The position numbers were made by a program, and so were the translations under genes. From the NCBI GenBank assembly GCA_001730015.1, contig MDLA01000113.1, forward strand, positions 26,109 to 90,108: a stretch of DNA of 64,000 nt. The letters are read 5' to 3'. Positions 9,228 through 19,402 of the stretch are shown piece after piece (position 1 is the stretch's first letter; every line of letters begins with the position of its first letter). This DNA is from Chromatiales bacterium (ex Bugula neritina AB1). Its GTDB lineage: Bacteria > Pseudomonadota > Gammaproteobacteria > Granulosicoccales > Granulosicoccaceae. The notes below the pieces were generated by a model. It was not told the origin of the DNA. It saw only the letters and a list, made by a program, of their open reading frames with translations, and made no database searches.

Positions 9228-10465
9228 ATACGCTAGACAAACGTGCCAACGAACTTGATCAGGCAGATCCACTACGCACAATGCGGAATCAGTTCCACAT
9301 TCCAAACGGTCTCATTTACCTCGATGGCAACTCTCTCGGACTGATGCCTCTAACCGCTGCAGCAAAGGTTGCTGAAGTGACAGGCAACGAGTGGGCTAAC
9401 GGTCTGATCCGCAGCTGGACAGACGCGGGCTGGTTTCATCTGCCGACCACAGTGGGTGATCGAATCGCGCCTATTATCGGCGGCAATCCGGGGGAGGTCA
9501 CTGTAGCGGACAGCACCTCGGTGAATCTGTTTAAATGCCTTGCCGCAGCACTGCACCTTAACCCCGATCGACAAGTCATTCTTGCGGAAGGGGATAACTT
9601 CCCCACCGATAGTTACATGGCGCAGGGTCTGGCAGGGCTGGTACCCGATGTAACGGTTCGCTATTTTGAATCTCATGAAAACCCCGCCGACTGCATTGGC
9701 GACGACGTCGCGGTGGTGCTGTTGAGCCATGTAGATTACCGCTCTTCACGAATCCGCGATATGACTGCCACAAGCAAAGCGGTGCAGGAAAAGGGCGCAC
9801 TGATCCTGTGGGATTTATCTCACACCAGTGGCGCAGTTGCCTGTGAGCTGAACAACGCCAATGCCGATATGGCGGTCGGCTGCAGTTACAAGTACCTCAA
9901 TGGCGGCCCCGGTGCTCCGGCATTTACCTGGGTTAATCAAAGGCATGCCGCCAGCATCAGGCAACCACTATCCGGTTGGCTGGGTCACGCCGCACCATTT
10001 GATTTTTCCCGCGAATTCGCCCCGGCAGACAACGCTCGCAGAATGGTTTGCGGCACTCCACCTGTGATCAGCATGGCCGCTCTGGATGAAGCACTGAAAC
10101 TCTGGGAAAACGTAGATCTTGCTGCACTATGGAATAAATCCAGTGAAATGACAGCATTTTTTATAGAAGCGGTCGAGCAACTATGCCAAGGCCACAACCT
10201 CACCCTGGCCAGTCCTCGCAACAATTCCGAACGCGGTAGCCATGTATCATTTGAACTGGACGGCCACGGCTTTGAAGTAATGCAGGCAATGGTGGCACGA
10301 GGTGTCATAGGCGATTTCAGATCACCCTCAACATTGCGATTCGGCTTCGCTCCGCTGTATTTAAGTTTTCAGGAGGTTCTGCAAGCCGCACAACACCTGG
10401 CGGAAATTCTCGAAACCCGTGAGTGGGATAACGAAATCTATCGTGTTCGCGGAGCGGTTACCTGA
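9224..10465 (+). CDS. kynU: Kynureninase
   Basis: PLP-dependent kynureninase of 413 residues, a normal length. It cleaves L-kynurenine to anthranilate and alanine. Visible are IYLDGNSLGLMP near residue 31, WDLSH at 196-200 and the PLP-lysine segment SYKYLNGGPG with Lys223. The GTG start overlaps the stop codon of the formamidase gene. Its 3' end overlaps the converging RidA gene by 8 bp. Product anthranilate is the substrate of the CoA ligase encoded at 10930-12549, so this gene links the two halves of the island. Confidence 0.95.
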   Translation: MNTLDKRANELDQADPLRTMRNQFHIPNGLIYLDGNSLGLMPLTAAAKVAEVTGNEWANGLIRSWTDAGWFHLPTTVGDRIAPIIGGNPGEVTVADSTSVNLFKCLAAALHLNPDRQVILAEGDNFPTDSYMAQGLAGLVPDVTVRYFESHENPADCIGDDVAVVLLSHVDYRSSRIRDMTATSKAVQEKGALILWDLSHTSGAVACELNNANADMAVGCSYKYLNGGPGAPAFTWVNQRHAASIRQPLSGWLGHAAPFDFSREFAPADNARRMVCGTPPVISMAALDEALKLWENVDLAALWNKSSEMTAFFIEAVEQLCQGHNLTLASPRNNSERGSHVSFELDGHGFEVMQAMVARGVIGDFRSPSTLRFGFAPLYLSFQEVLQAAQHLAEILETREWDNEIYRVRGAVT

Positions 10466-10862
10466 GGCCGCCAAGTACTGCTGTAGCCTCGATTTCGAGC
10501 AAAGCTTCATCTTCGACCAGTGCGGACACAACCACCATAGTCATTGCAGGGAAATGACGCCCCAGCACACGACGATACACTTCGCCCACCTCTTTCTGCC
10601 GCGCGAGGTATTCTTTTTTATCGATCACATACCAGGTCAGGCGAACGATATCGCAAGCGCTGCCGCCAGCCGCTTCTACCACGGCCATTATATTTTTCAG
10701 TGTCTGTTCCATCTGCCCGATGAAATCATGGGATTCAAACAGCTGTTCGCTATTCCAGCCAATCTGGCCGCCGACAAATAGTGTTCTGCCCTCTGCAACC
10801 ACGCCATTGGCGTAGCCCCTGGCTTTTTTCCATCCCTCCGGCTGTACAATCTCATGCGGCAT
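10458..10862 (-). CDS. RidA family protein (atypical Rid)
   Basis: A 134-residue YjgF/YER057c/UK114-fold protein. The family shape is clear: GYANGVVAEGRTLFVGGQIGWN, then MEQTLKNIMAVVEAAGG and the terminal ALLEIEATAVL. In true RidA enamine/imine deaminases a conserved Arg follows the Pro-Ala pair (PARS or similar). Here that stretch reads FPAMTMVVVSAL, so the Arg is absent, as in the Rid4-Rid7-type subgroups. It lies 67 nt after the CoA-ligase gene and could be the last member of the anthranilate operon. A role in handling an imine or enamine intermediate from aminocyclohexene-carboxyl-CoA is plausible but inferred. Confidence 0.85.
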   Translation of the reverse strand: MPHEIVQPEGWKKARGYANGVVAEGRTLFVGGQIGWNSEQLFESHDFIGQMEQTLKNIMAVVEAAGGSACDIVRLTWYVIDKKEYLARQKEVGEVYRRVLGRHFPAMTMVVVSALVEDEALLEIEATAVLGGLR

Positions 10863-10929
10863 ACGAACACTCCCGTCTTTTATTCACTGTATTTAACACC
10901 ACCTGTCTGATGCACTCTTCGGAATGTAG

Positions 10930-12549
10930 TCAGGCATTCTGCTTCAGCAGATATCGCTGAATTTTACCTGTCTGGGTTTTCGGAAGGGCGTCGCAATAGA
11001 CTACTGATCGAGGGTATTTATAGGGTGCAATAACAGCCTTGACATGACCCTGTAATTCGCTCGTTGTTTTATCAGAACGCACTATACTGTCTTTCAAAAC
11101 AATATGCGCCTGCACCACAGCACCACGCTCTTCATCGGGTGCTGCAACCACAGCACATTCGGCAACATATTCGTGTGCCAGCAGAGCTGCTTCAACTTCA
11201 GGCCCGGCAATGTTGTATCCTCCGGAAATTATCATGTCATCGTTGCGCGCGGCAAATTTCAGATAACCGTCTTCGTCCTGCACGAAGCTATCACCGGTGA
11301 TATTCCAGCCATCGCGTACGTAATTCAACTGGCGTTCATCGGCAAGGTAGCGGCAGCCTGTCGGGCCTCTCACTGCCAGTCGCCCCACGACTCCCGCAGG
11401 AACGGTGTTTCCTTCATCATCTATAATTTTTGCTTCGTATCCGCTCACCGGTTTGCCGGTGCATGCAGGGCGATGATCATCTAATCGATTTGAGATAAAT
11501 ATATGCAGCAATTCGGTTGCGCCAATGCCGTCCAGCATCGGCTTTCCGGTTTTTTCCATCCAATCGTTATAAACTGGTGCCGGTAATGTTTCCCCCGCTG
11601 ATACCGCAGCACGCAAGCTGGATAAATCAGCCCCTTCTTCCATCGCGGCGAGCATCGCCCGGTAGGCAGTTGGCGCAGTAAAACAGATAGTCGCACGGTA
11701 TTTTTCGATGATCTCGATCATGTTCGGCGGGCTGGCCGTTTCCAGCAGAGTTGCTGTCGCACCAAAGCGCAGCGGAAACACGGCCAGACCACCAAGCCCG
11801 AAGGTAAACGCCAGTGGCGGTGAACCAACAAAGACGTCTTCCGGCGTGACCCCCAGCACTTCTTTGGCGTAGCCATCTGCAATGATCAAGAGGTCACGAT
11901 GAAAGTGCATGGTCGCTTTGGGCTTACCGGTAGTGCCGGATGTAAAGCCGAGCAGTGCCACGTCGTCCCGGCAGGTCTGCACCGATTTAAATTTCACAGG
12001 TTTTTCCAGCGCCAGTCGATCAAGCTCCGCATCGTGATTCGATGTACCGTCAAATCCGACTACGTAGTTAACGAATTCATTGGCCGGAGCAAACGCAGTG
12101 ACTTCATCCATCAGGCGCGTATCACACAGCACATGACTGATCTCGGCCATATTGACTATCGGCTCAAGCTCCGCAGCGCGTAACATAGGCATAGTGTTAA
12201 CAACGACTGCACCCGCTTTGGTGGCCGCAAGCCAGCAGGCAACCATGGCAGGATTATTAGCGGAGCGAATCAATACCCGGTTACCCGGCTGCAGATTCAG
12301 ATCACTGACCAGGGCATGAGCTAGTCGACTGGTCCAGTCCGATAGCTCTTTGTAGGTTCGGCTGCGCCCATTGCCGATCAACGCGACCCGATCACCGTGT
12401 CCCTCGGCAACCATTCTATCGGTTAGCTCTACTGCCACATTAAGGCGTTCCGGGTAGTCGAAACTGTGCAGATGAAATTCCGGCCACTGCTCTGATGGCG
12501 GCAGGTTGTCTCTTGCGAAAGTATCTGTGTGCGAGGTGAGTCCCTGCAT
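10930..12549 (-). CDS. abmG: 2-aminobenzoate-CoA ligase
   Basis: AMP-forming acyl-CoA synthetase of 539 residues. P-loop-like motif GFTSGTTGKPKA lies in the middle, and the adenylation motif reads DGIGATELLHIFISN, a form typical of benzoate- and aminobenzoate-CoA ligases. The C-terminal catalytic Lys is in PKTQTGKIQR. It activates anthranilate to 2-aminobenzoyl-CoA. It is the last gene of a chain of one- to four-base overlaps that starts with the monooxygenase/reductase, the enzyme that uses this product; that context is what supports 2-aminobenzoate over benzoate. Confidence 0.88.
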   Translation of the reverse strand: MQGLTSHTDTFARDNLPPSEQWPEFHLHSFDYPERLNVAVELTDRMVAEGHGDRVALIGNGRSRTYKELSDWTSRLAHALVSDLNLQPGNRVLIRSANNPAMVACWLAATKAGAVVVNTMPMLRAAELEPIVNMAEISHVLCDTRLMDEVTAFAPANEFVNYVVGFDGTSNHDAELDRLALEKPVKFKSVQTCRDDVALLGFTSGTTGKPKATMHFHRDLLIIADGYAKEVLGVTPEDVFVGSPPLAFTFGLGGLAVFPLRFGATATLLETASPPNMIEIIEKYRATICFTAPTAYRAMLAAMEEGADLSSLRAAVSAGETLPAPVYNDWMEKTGKPMLDGIGATELLHIFISNRLDDHRPACTGKPVSGYEAKIIDDEGNTVPAGVVGRLAVRGPTGCRYLADERQLNYVRDGWNITGDSFVQDEDGYLKFAARNDDMIISGGYNIAGPEVEAALLAHEYVAECAVVAAPDEERGAVVQAHIVLKDSIVRSDKTTSELQGHVKAVIAPYKYPRSVVYCDALPKTQTGKIQRYLLKQNA

Positions 12550-13715
12550 TAGCGTTCTCCCGTATGAAGTTGCCGGGTTTGTCTTGCAATAATAATTTTC
12601 TGTACGTCGGAGGCGCCCTCATAGATGCGCAGTGCTCTGATTTCCCGATACAACGATTCTACCCGGCTGCCGTGTTTTACACCGTCTCCACCGTGTAGCT
12701 GCAGTGCCATATCAATGACCTGCTGAGCCTGATCAGTGCTGAACAACTTGGCCATGGCAGCCTCGCGTGTGACCCGCGCAGCACCTGAATCCTTCAGCCA
12801 GGCCGCTCGATAGGTAAGCAAAGCACTGGCATCTATATTCACTGCCATATCACTGATATGACCTTGAACCATTTGCAGTTCAAACAGTGGCGAGCCCTGT
12901 ATCCTGCGTGATGCGGTGCGATCAAGCGCTTCATCCATCGCGCGCCGGGCAAACCCGAGAGCCGCTGCCGCAACCGTTGATCTGAATACATCAAGCACAG
13001 ACATGGCAATACCGAAGCCGCCACCCTGTCGCCCGATCAAGGCAGACTTTGGTATGCGACAATCACTGAATTTCAGCGTTGCCAGCGGGTGAGGTGCAAT
13101 TGTTTCGAGTCTTTCTATAACATCAAGGCCAGGCGTATCAGCCGCTACGACAAACGCAGACAACCCTTTGGCCCCCGGTGCCTCCCCGGTACGCGCAAAC
13201 ACGGTATAAACATCAGCAATGCCACCATTGGATATCCAGGTTTTTTCTCCGTTAAGCACATAGGTATCACCAGCGGCTTCAGCGGTCATGGTCGAATTGG
13301 CTACATCAGAACCCGACTGCGGCTCGGTTAGCGCAAAAGCTGCTATGGCCTTACCGCTTCTCACCAATGACAGCCAGTCGGCTCTCTGCTGTGGCGTACC
13401 GAACAAAGACAATGCGCCCGCACCCAGCCCCTGCATTGCAAACGAAAAATCAGCCAGAGCGTCATGGCGTGCCAGTATTTCCCGGATAAGGCACAGACTG
13501 CGGACATCCAGCCTGGATTCTGGGTCCGCCGGATCTACTGTGCTGTGGGTGGTTAAACCTGCCGCGCCAAGCTGCCCGACTAACTCCCGGCAGGCACTAT
13601 CGGTATCCGTGTGATCAACCGGAAGATGCGCTGCGGCCCAGGCCTCCACCAGATCGGCAAGATACCGATGGCTGCTGTCGAAAAAAGGCCAGTCAAGAAA
13701 GGATCGATCAGCCAT
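12549..13715 (-). CDS. Acyl-CoA dehydrogenase
   Basis: A 388-residue FAD-dependent acyl-CoA dehydrogenase. It has the usual [14 protein letters not shown] flavin-binding loop, [14 protein letters not shown], and a C-terminal [17 protein letters not shown] with the catalytic Glu. It overlaps the upstream enoyl-CoA hydratase and downstream ligase by 1 nt each. In this operon it should oxidise a CoA thioester derived from reduced aminobenzoyl-CoA; the exact intermediate is not established. Confidence 0.9.
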   Translation of the reverse strand: MADRSFLDWPFFDSSHRYLADLVEAWAAAHLPVDHTDTDSACRELVGQLGAAGLTTHSTVDPADPESRLDVRSLCLIREILARHDALADFSFAMQGLGAGALSLFGTPQQRADWLSLVRSGKAIAAFALTEPQSGSDVANSTMTAEAAGDTYVLNGEKTWISNGGIADVYTVFARTGEAPGAKGLSAFVVAADTPGLDVIERLETIAPHPLATLKFSDCRIPKSALIGRQGGGFGIAMSVLDVFRSTVAAAALGFARRAMDEALDRTASRRIQGSPLFELQMVQGHISDMAVNIDASALLTYRAAWLKDSGAARVTREAAMAKLFSTDQAQQVIDMALQLHGGDGVKHGSRVESLYREIRALRIYEGASDVQKIIIARQTRQLHTGER

Positions 13716-14521
13716 CAGTTGCCCTCGAATACCGGCTTTTCTTTTTGCACAAAAGCCTGATAAGCCCGTTCAAAGTCTGCGGTTTGCATACACAGCGCCT
13801 GGGTCTGAGCCTCCGCCTCAATGGCCTGCTCGATGCTCATGCTCCACTCCTGTTTAAGCATTGTTTTTGTCATCATGTGAGCGAAGTTAGGACCATCTGC
13901 GATAGCTTGTGCGAGCGCCTGCGCTTCAGCGTCCAGCTTATCGGACGCAACCACACGATTATAGAACCCCCAACGCTCGCCTTCATCAGCACTCATCGAG
14001 CGGCCGGTATAGAATAGCTCCGCGGCCCTGCCCTGGCCTATAATTCGCGGCAACAAAGCGCAGGCACCCATATCACAACCGGCCAGACCCACACGTGAAA
14101 ACAAAAACGCAGTTTTCGCCTGTGGCGTAGCAATGCGCAAATCGGAAGCCATTGCAATAATGGCCCCGGCGCCAACACAGATGCCATCAACCGCTGCGAT
14201 AACAGGTTTGCCGCAATTGATCATGGCGATAACCAGATCACCGGTCATGCGGGTAAATTGCAACAGTTCTTTCATGGTCATTTTTGTCAGCGGCCCGATG
14301 ATGTCGTGGACGTCACCGCCGGATGAAAAATTTCCGCCATTGGCGCCAAACACCACAACATCGATATCATCACAATAGTGAAGTTCGCGAAACCAGTCGC
14401 GCAACTCAGCGTAACTGTCAAAGGTGAGCGGGTTCTTACGTTCCGGCCGTGTCAGCGAAACAAACGCCATACGATTTTCTATACGACAGTTAAAATGCGA
14501 TACATCCGTTCGGCAGCTCAT
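13715..14521 (-). CDS. Enoyl-CoA hydratase/isomerase family protein
   Basis: A 268-residue crotonase-fold enzyme. It has [14 protein letters not shown] forming the first oxyanion loop and [20 protein letters not shown] forming the second, and the [20 protein letters not shown] segment carries Asp and Gly where hydratases have a catalytic Glu. It may therefore be a hydrolase or isomerase variant rather than a classical hydratase. It overlaps MarR upstream and the acyl-CoA dehydrogenase downstream by 1 nt. Its probable role is in alicyclic ring modification or opening after the monooxygenase/reductase step. Confidence 0.88.
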   Translation of the reverse strand: MSCRTDVSHFNCRIENRMAFVSLTRPERKNPLTFDSYAELRDWFRELHYCDDIDVVVFGANGGNFSSGGDVHDIIGPLTKMTMKELLQFTRMTGDLVIAMINCGKPVIAAVDGICVGAGAIIAMASDLRIATPQAKTAFLFSRVGLAGCDMGACALLPRIIGQGRAAELFYTGRSMSADEGERWGFYNRVVASDKLDAEAQALAQAIADGPNFAHMMTKTMLKQEWSMSIEQAIEAEAQTQALCMQTADFERAYQAFVQKEKPVFEGN

Positions 14522-15009
14522 CAGTATTCAGCCTTTTTTCTGTCCGGCCCGAGACCGGGAATTATAGAATCGAAGTGGCCCAGCACAGCCTCTGCATCGG
14601 TTACCGACAGGTTCCCGAGTAATTCATCAATCCAGATTTCATGGGCTGCCGCCTGCCTGCTGAATTCGGCCCTGCCATTGCCGCTAAGACGAACGCGCAG
14701 CGCCCTTCTGTCTCCGGGCACTTCACTTCTAAGCACTAAACCATCTTTGACCAGTCGATCCACTATGCCGGTGACATTGCCGTTGGATACTTTTAGCAAA
14801 CCGGAAAGCTCACTCATTTTCAGCCCTTCATGATACTGGTACAACCCAGCCATCACATCGAAGCGCGGCAAGGTGGTAGCAAACTGTTTGCGCAATTTCT
14901 CACGCAGCTCTGCTTCGATCATGCGTGAGACTTTCAATGTACGCAGCCATAGTCGAAGCCGTGTTTTAGACGCTTCTTCAGAGGGTATACTTTTGCGACC
15001 ACTGTTCAT
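14521..15009 (-). CDS. MarR family transcriptional regulator
   Basis: A 162-residue winged-helix regulator. Its recognition region is [28 protein letters not shown] and the wing is [19 protein letters not shown], the classical MarR pattern. The gene sits inside the operon and overlaps both neighbours, which suits autoregulation of the aminobenzoate genes by a pathway intermediate, as for several MarR repressors of aromatic CoA pathways. A 13-bp palindrome over the operon's -10 box (18092-18104) is a candidate operator. Confidence 0.92.
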   Translation of the reverse strand: MNSGRKSIPSEEASKTRLRLWLRTLKVSRMIEAELREKLRKQFATTLPRFDVMAGLYQYHEGLKMSELSGLLKVSNGNVTGIVDRLVKDGLVLRSEVPGDRRALRVRLSGNGRAEFSRQAAAHEIWIDELLGNLSVTDAEAVLGHFDSIIPGLGPDRKKAEY

Positions 15010-15764
15010 ACTTCGCCCCCGCTTATAGACAATGCCTGACCGGTAATTGACGCGGTCTGCTCACCCGCCAGCCACAGGGCAGCTGCCGCGACTTCATCAA
15101 CCTGAATAAAACGTTTCATCGGGTTGCCGGCTTTCAGTGCGTTGGCAGCCTGCTCTCGCGACATTCCGGTTTCCCCCACTATATTTTCAATCGATAACTG
15201 CAACATAGGGGTTTCTATAAAGCCCGGGCAGATTGAATTCACTGTGATACCGGTTTTTGCAAGCTCCAGTGACAATGACCGCGTTAATCCGATTACTGCA
15301 TGCTTGGCTGCACAATAGCCCGATACGTATTCATAGCCCTTGAGTCCGGCAGTTGAGGCGATTGCCAGCATCCGTCCCCAGTTATTTTCAGACATATCAT
15401 GCAGACTCGCCTGCCACAGATTAAAGACCCCGGTAACATTCACTGCCATCATTGCAGCCAGATCATCGGCTGTCATCCGCTTGAACGGTTTGCTTGCAGC
15501 AGCCCCGGCATTCGCTACGCAAACCGCTACCGGACCATTTATTTCGCGCGCCTTCAGCAGGGCCTTATCAACAGACGCGCGATCAGTCACATCACACATC
15601 AGCGGCAAAGCTCCCGTCTGCCCGGCAATACCGGCAAGCGGAGATTCACGCCTGCCAACAATGGTGACTTTAGCTCCGGCACTGGCAAATTGCCGCGCTA
15701 TTTCGGCCCCCACGCCACTGCCACCGCCACTCACTACAACATGCTTTCCGACCAACTCTGTCAT
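15006..15764 (-). CDS. SDR family oxidoreductase (3-hydroxyacyl-CoA dehydrogenase-like)
   Basis: A 252-residue short-chain dehydrogenase with the [15 protein letters not shown] nucleotide loop, [10 protein letters not shown], catalytic [13 protein letters not shown] and C-terminal [12 protein letters not shown]. It overlaps the monooxygenase/reductase and MarR genes by 4 nt each. In the anthranilate operon it probably oxidises or reduces a hydroxyl/keto CoA intermediate. Confidence 0.9.
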   Translation of the reverse strand: MTELVGKHVVVSGGGSGVGAEIARQFASAGAKVTIVGRRESPLAGIAGQTGALPLMCDVTDRASVDKALLKAREINGPVAVCVANAGAAASKPFKRMTADDLAAMMAVNVTGVFNLWQASLHDMSENNWGRMLAIASTAGLKGYEYVSGYCAAKHAVIGLTRSLSLELAKTGITVNSICPGFIETPMLQLSIENIVGETGMSREQAANALKAGNPMKRFIQVDEVAAAALWLAGEQTASITGQALSISGGEV

Positions 15765-18055
15765 TTGCTCTGTGCCATCTGCGCCTGTCGATCTGCCAGC
15801 CGCCAGCTCTGATCACGGCCTGCTTCATAGGGACGCGGCCATGTTCCGGATCGATCGCCCAGCAGTGTGCCTGCATGCAGAGTCCAGTAGGGATCAGCCA
15901 GATGTGGCCGCGCGAGACAGACCAGATCGGCGCGCCCCGCCATCAGTATAGAATTGACATGATCGGGCTCGTATATATTGCCAACCGCCATGGTGGCAAT
16001 ACCGGTCTCGTTGCGAATGCGATCAGAGAACGGGGTTTGAAACATCCGACCATAAACCGGTTGTGCGTCACTTGTCGTCTGCCCAGCTGATACATCAATA
16101 ATATCCGCACCCGCTTCAGAGAAGCGCTTTGCTATTTCTACCGCCTCGGCTGGTGTAACACCTGCATCACCAGCCCAGTCGTTAGCAGAAATACGAACCG
16201 ACAACGGTTTTTCGTCCGGCCAGACGTTGCGCATGGCCGAAAATACTTCCAGCGGATACCGCATACGATTTTTGAGCGAACCGCCATACTTGTCTGCGCG
16301 TACATTCGACAACGGGGAAATAAACGACGAGATCAGATACCCGTGCGCTGCATGAAGCTCGATCATATCGAAGCCGCATCTATGCGCCATTTTTGCCGCA
16401 GCCACAAACTGATCCCTGACCACGTCCATTTCCGCCCGGGTAATTTCATGCGGAGTAGCGCTGGTATCTGACCACGGGATAGCAGAGGCAGACACCAGCG
16501 CCCAGTTATCGCGGGTGAGTGGCTGATCCATACCCTCCCAGCCTATGCGGGTAGATCCCTTTCGACCGGAGTGCCCGATCTGACAACAGGTTTTTGCAGT
16601 AGTCTCACTATGGATAAACTCGTTAATCCGCCGCCACGCCACCTCATGCTCTGGCGCATAGAGCCCCGGGCATCCCGGGGTAATACGCCCTTCGGCAGAG
16701 ACGCAGGTCATCTCCATACAGACAAGGCCGGCTCCACCCTTGGCCCGCTCCGCATAGTGCACCAGATGCCAGTCGGTCGGGCGACCATCCAGCGCTTTGT
16801 ATTGCGCCATCGGTGACACAACCACCCGATTGCACAGTGTCATTTCACGTAAGGAAAAAGGCGCAAACATAGGGGCACGCACAGTAAGCTCTGGTGCTGC
16901 TCCTGCCTGCTGCTGGAACCACAGCTCGGCAGAGTTAAGCCAGCCGGCATCGCGTTCCCGAAGGTTTTCATGGCTGATACGCTGTGAGCGGGTCAACAGC
17001 GAATAGTTGAACTGTACCGGATCAAGGTCTAGATAGCGTTCTACATTTTCAAACCACTCAACCGAGTTGCGCGCGGCAGACTGCAAACGCAATACTTCGA
17101 GTCGACGGCTGTCTTCGTAACGTGCAAATGCTGCGAGTATTTCAGATTCTGCGGTCAGGTGCTCCGCCAGCGCCGCTGCACTCTCAAGCGCGAGCTTGGT
17201 CCCCGAGCCAATAGAAAAGTGAGCAGTCGCCGAAGCATCTCCTAATAAGACAATATTTTTATAGCTCCATGTTTCACACAGTACCCGCGGAAACTGTATC
17301 CAGGCGGAGCCGCGAATATGGTTGGCATTGGTCATCAGGGAATGCCCACCCAGATGATTTTTGAAAATGCCCTCGCAAATAGCGATGCTTTGCTCTTGTC
17401 CAAGATTCGCAAAACCGTAGGCATCAAACGTCGCCTGCGAGCACTCTACGATAAACGTCGCCGTTTCATCATCGAATTGATAGGCATGCGCCCACACCCA
17501 GCCTTTTTCAGTTTCTTCAAATATAAAAGTAAATGCGTCATCGAACTTCTGATGCGTACCCAGCCAGACAAACTGGCACAGGCGCTGATCAATATCGGGT
17601 TTAAAAACCTCTGGAAAATCGTTGCGGGTTTTAGAATTTAAACCATCACACGCGACTACTACATCGTAGTCCTGCGCATAACTTGCAGCATCCTGAACTT
17701 CAGTTTCAAAACGCAGATCAACCCCTAGCTCACGCGCACGGTCCTGCAAGATCAGCAGCAGACGGCGGCGCCCGATTCCACAGAAGCCATGACCGCTGGA
17801 AACTACCCGTTCACCGCGATGCACAAGGGCGACATCATCCCAATAAGCAAAATGCTGCTCGATGGTGGCGGCGCTGACCGGGTCGTTACTCTTGAGGTTT
17901 GCCAGAGTTTCATCTGATAACACCACACCCCAGCCAAAGGTGTCGTCTGCGCGATTGCGTTCCAGAACGACTATTTCAGCATCGGGCCGCCGCAATTTCG
18001 CCGAAATAGCGAAATACAGACCCGCAGGCCCACCACCTATACACACCGCTCGCAT
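15761..18055 (-). CDS. abmA: 2-aminobenzoyl-CoA monooxygenase/reductase
   Basis: A 764-residue fusion enzyme, as expected for the Azoarcus-type bifunctional enzyme. Residues 1-380 are a flavoprotein monooxygenase with [12 protein letters not shown] at 5-16 and [17 protein letters not shown] in the FAD site. From about residue 385 a second flavin domain of the Old Yellow Enzyme family follows ([13 protein letters not shown], then [19 protein letters not shown]). The enzyme hydroxylates and then reduces 2-aminobenzoyl-CoA to an alicyclic oxo-aminocyclohexene-carbonyl-CoA. I start it at the ATG at 18055 because GGAGGC lies 7 nt upstream; a longer frame starts at 18079. It is the first gene of the operon. 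The related salicylyl-CoA 5-hydroxylase lacks this two-domain layout. Confidence 0.92.
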   Translation of the reverse strand: MRAVCIGGGPAGLYFAISAKLRRPDAEIVVLERNRADDTFGWGVVLSDETLANLKSNDPVSAATIEQHFAYWDDVALVHRGERVVSSGHGFCGIGRRRLLLILQDRARELGVDLRFETEVQDAASYAQDYDVVVACDGLNSKTRNDFPEVFKPDIDQRLCQFVWLGTHQKFDDAFTFIFEETEKGWVWAHAYQFDDETATFIVECSQATFDAYGFANLGQEQSIAICEGIFKNHLGGHSLMTNANHIRGSAWIQFPRVLCETWSYKNIVLLGDASATAHFSIGSGTKLALESAAALAEHLTAESEILAAFARYEDSRRLEVLRLQSAARNSVEWFENVERYLDLDPVQFNYSLLTRSQRISHENLRERDAGWLNSAELWFQQQAGAAPELTVRAPMFAPFSLREMTLCNRVVVSPMAQYKALDGRPTDWHLVHYAERAKGGAGLVCMEMTCVSAEGRITPGCPGLYAPEHEVAWRRINEFIHSETTAKTCCQIGHSGRKGSTRIGWEGMDQPLTRDNWALVSASAIPWSDTSATPHEITRAEMDVVRDQFVAAAKMAHRCGFDMIELHAAHGYLISSFISPLSNVRADKYGGSLKNRMRYPLEVFSAMRNVWPDEKPLSVRISANDWAGDAGVTPAEAVEIAKRFSEAGADIIDVSAGQTTSDAQPVYGRMFQTPFSDRIRNETGIATMAVGNIYEPDHVNSILMAGRADLVCLARPHLADPYWTLHAGTLLGDRSGTWPRPYEAGRDQSWRLADRQAQMAQSK

Positions 18056-18091
18056 GATCGCCTCCGTTAGCGGAAACACCGATAGCTGAGA

Positions 18092-18124
18092 GAATAGTCT
18101 ATTCGTTCACATTTAAAATTTCAA
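18092..18124 (-). promoter_or_regulatory. Promoter with palindromic operator for the aminobenzoate operon
   Basis: On the minus strand TTGAAA (18124-18119) and TAGACT (18101-18096) are separated by exactly 17 bp, a good sigma-70 arrangement. The perfect palindrome GAATAG-T-CTATTC (18092-18104) covers the -10 box. A repressor bound there would block the promoter; the MarR protein in the operon is the natural candidate. Confidence 0.5.
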
Positions 18125-18222
18125 GCACGAATATTTTATAGTTAAAGCATTTTAATCAAGTAGCCTGATATCAATCACCTTTCCCACCAGAAATCGGGGC
18201 AAAGCGTGTTAGCATTACGCCA

Positions 18223-19221
18223 ATGCAAACGCACGATTCGCACTACAAACGATTGTTTTCGCACAAAGAAATGGTGCGCGATCTGCTGCGTGGGTTTGTT
18301 CAGGGCCAGTGGCTTGAACAGGCAGATCTTGAAACTCTCGAGCTTTACGGAACTGACCTGATAAGCGATCAAGCCAACCCTGTACAACGCCACGAGGATA
18401 TCGTCTGGCGATTCAAATTCGGTGGTAACTGGGTCTACCTGTATTTACTTCTGGAATTTCAGTCTGCGCCTGACCGCTGGATGGCGTTGTGGTTACTGAG
18501 CTATACCGCACTGTTATGGGAGAAACTGGTCAAAACCAATGACCTCGCACCCGGATCAAAATTGCCGCCCATCTTACCCGTGGTACTATACAACGGCGAA
18601 GCAAACTGGTCTTTCAGCACCGATCTGTCTACCTTGTGTTACCCACCACCTATCGGGCTGGAGCGCTTTCAACCACAAGCACAGTATTTGCTGCTTGAAC
18701 AGGGAAAGCTTGCTAAAAAGTCCGTTGAGCTGCGTAATCTGGCCGCGGTACTTTTTCAACTCGAATTCAGCGACAGCCTTCAGGATTTTCGCCGCGTTCT
18801 TGAGCAGTTGTCTCTGTGGATCGAAACTGAGGCTCCAAAAGGATTACAGCGCGCACTGTACGCTTTTATGGTCAAATGGATCAAAGCCAAAGCACCCGTA
18901 GATTACCCGGATGAAATTCATACCTTCGAGGAGAGCATACCCATGTTAGCAAAACGTGTTGAGCAATGGGAAATACGGTTATTTGAAGAGGGGCACGAAA
19001 AGGGCCGTGAAGAAGGGCTCGAAAAGGGGCGTCAAGCAGGCCGGGCGGAGGGCCGCGAAGAAGGGTTAAGAACCGCACTACATCAGCTAATGCAAAATAA
19101 GTTTGGGGAAATTCCAGCCCATCAGCAGAATTTGATCAACGAAGCTGATGTGCAAGCTCTTGATAAGTACCTCTCCAGAGTGCTGCAAGCCAAATCTGTT
19201 ACAGAAGTCCTCGTTGACTAA
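18223..19221 (+). CDS. Rpn family recombination-promoting nuclease / putative transposase
   Basis: A 332-residue protein of the Rpn (transposase_31, PD-(D/E)XK) family. The N-terminus HDSHYKRLFSHKEMVRDLLRGF is characteristic. The nuclease core contains RHEDIVWRF and then YLLLEFQSAPD, which gives the acidic residue and E-x-Q of the family. The C-terminus carries the usual Glu/Gly/Arg/Lys heptad-like track (about residues 258-285). Family members promote RecA-independent recombination in E. coli. It stands alone between two catabolic blocks with no inverted repeats around it, so it is not an obvious active transposon. Confidence 0.88.
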   Translation: MQTHDSHYKRLFSHKEMVRDLLRGFVQGQWLEQADLETLELYGTDLISDQANPVQRHEDIVWRFKFGGNWVYLYLLLEFQSAPDRWMALWLLSYTALLWEKLVKTNDLAPGSKLPPILPVVLYNGEANWSFSTDLSTLCYPPPIGLERFQPQAQYLLLEQGKLAKKSVELRNLAAVLFQLEFSDSLQDFRRVLEQLSLWIETEAPKGLQRALYAFMVKWIKAKAPVDYPDEIHTFEESIPMLAKRVEQWEIRLFEEGHEKGREEGLEKGRQAGRAEGREEGLRTALHQLMQNKFGEIPAHQQNLINEADVQALDKYLSRVLQAKSVTEVLVD

Positions 19222-19402
19222 CGTTAGCGCTTCCCAATTTTGATACAGTCGAGTCGAAGTTTTGTATTCCATTGATCTTCGCCTCGCGTATCCCTGCCCG
19301 ATTAATCTGCCAGACCAATGAACACACTAAAATATACTGCCTTCAATACTAATTAACAGTTTATGGATCTATCTTTGAGCCATTACGGCGGGCTGGGCTG
19401 CT

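Noticed and set aside
18223..19221. Active transposon around the Rpn-type gene
   Set aside because: No terminal inverted repeats or target duplications are visible, and the gene family is not a classical IS transposase.
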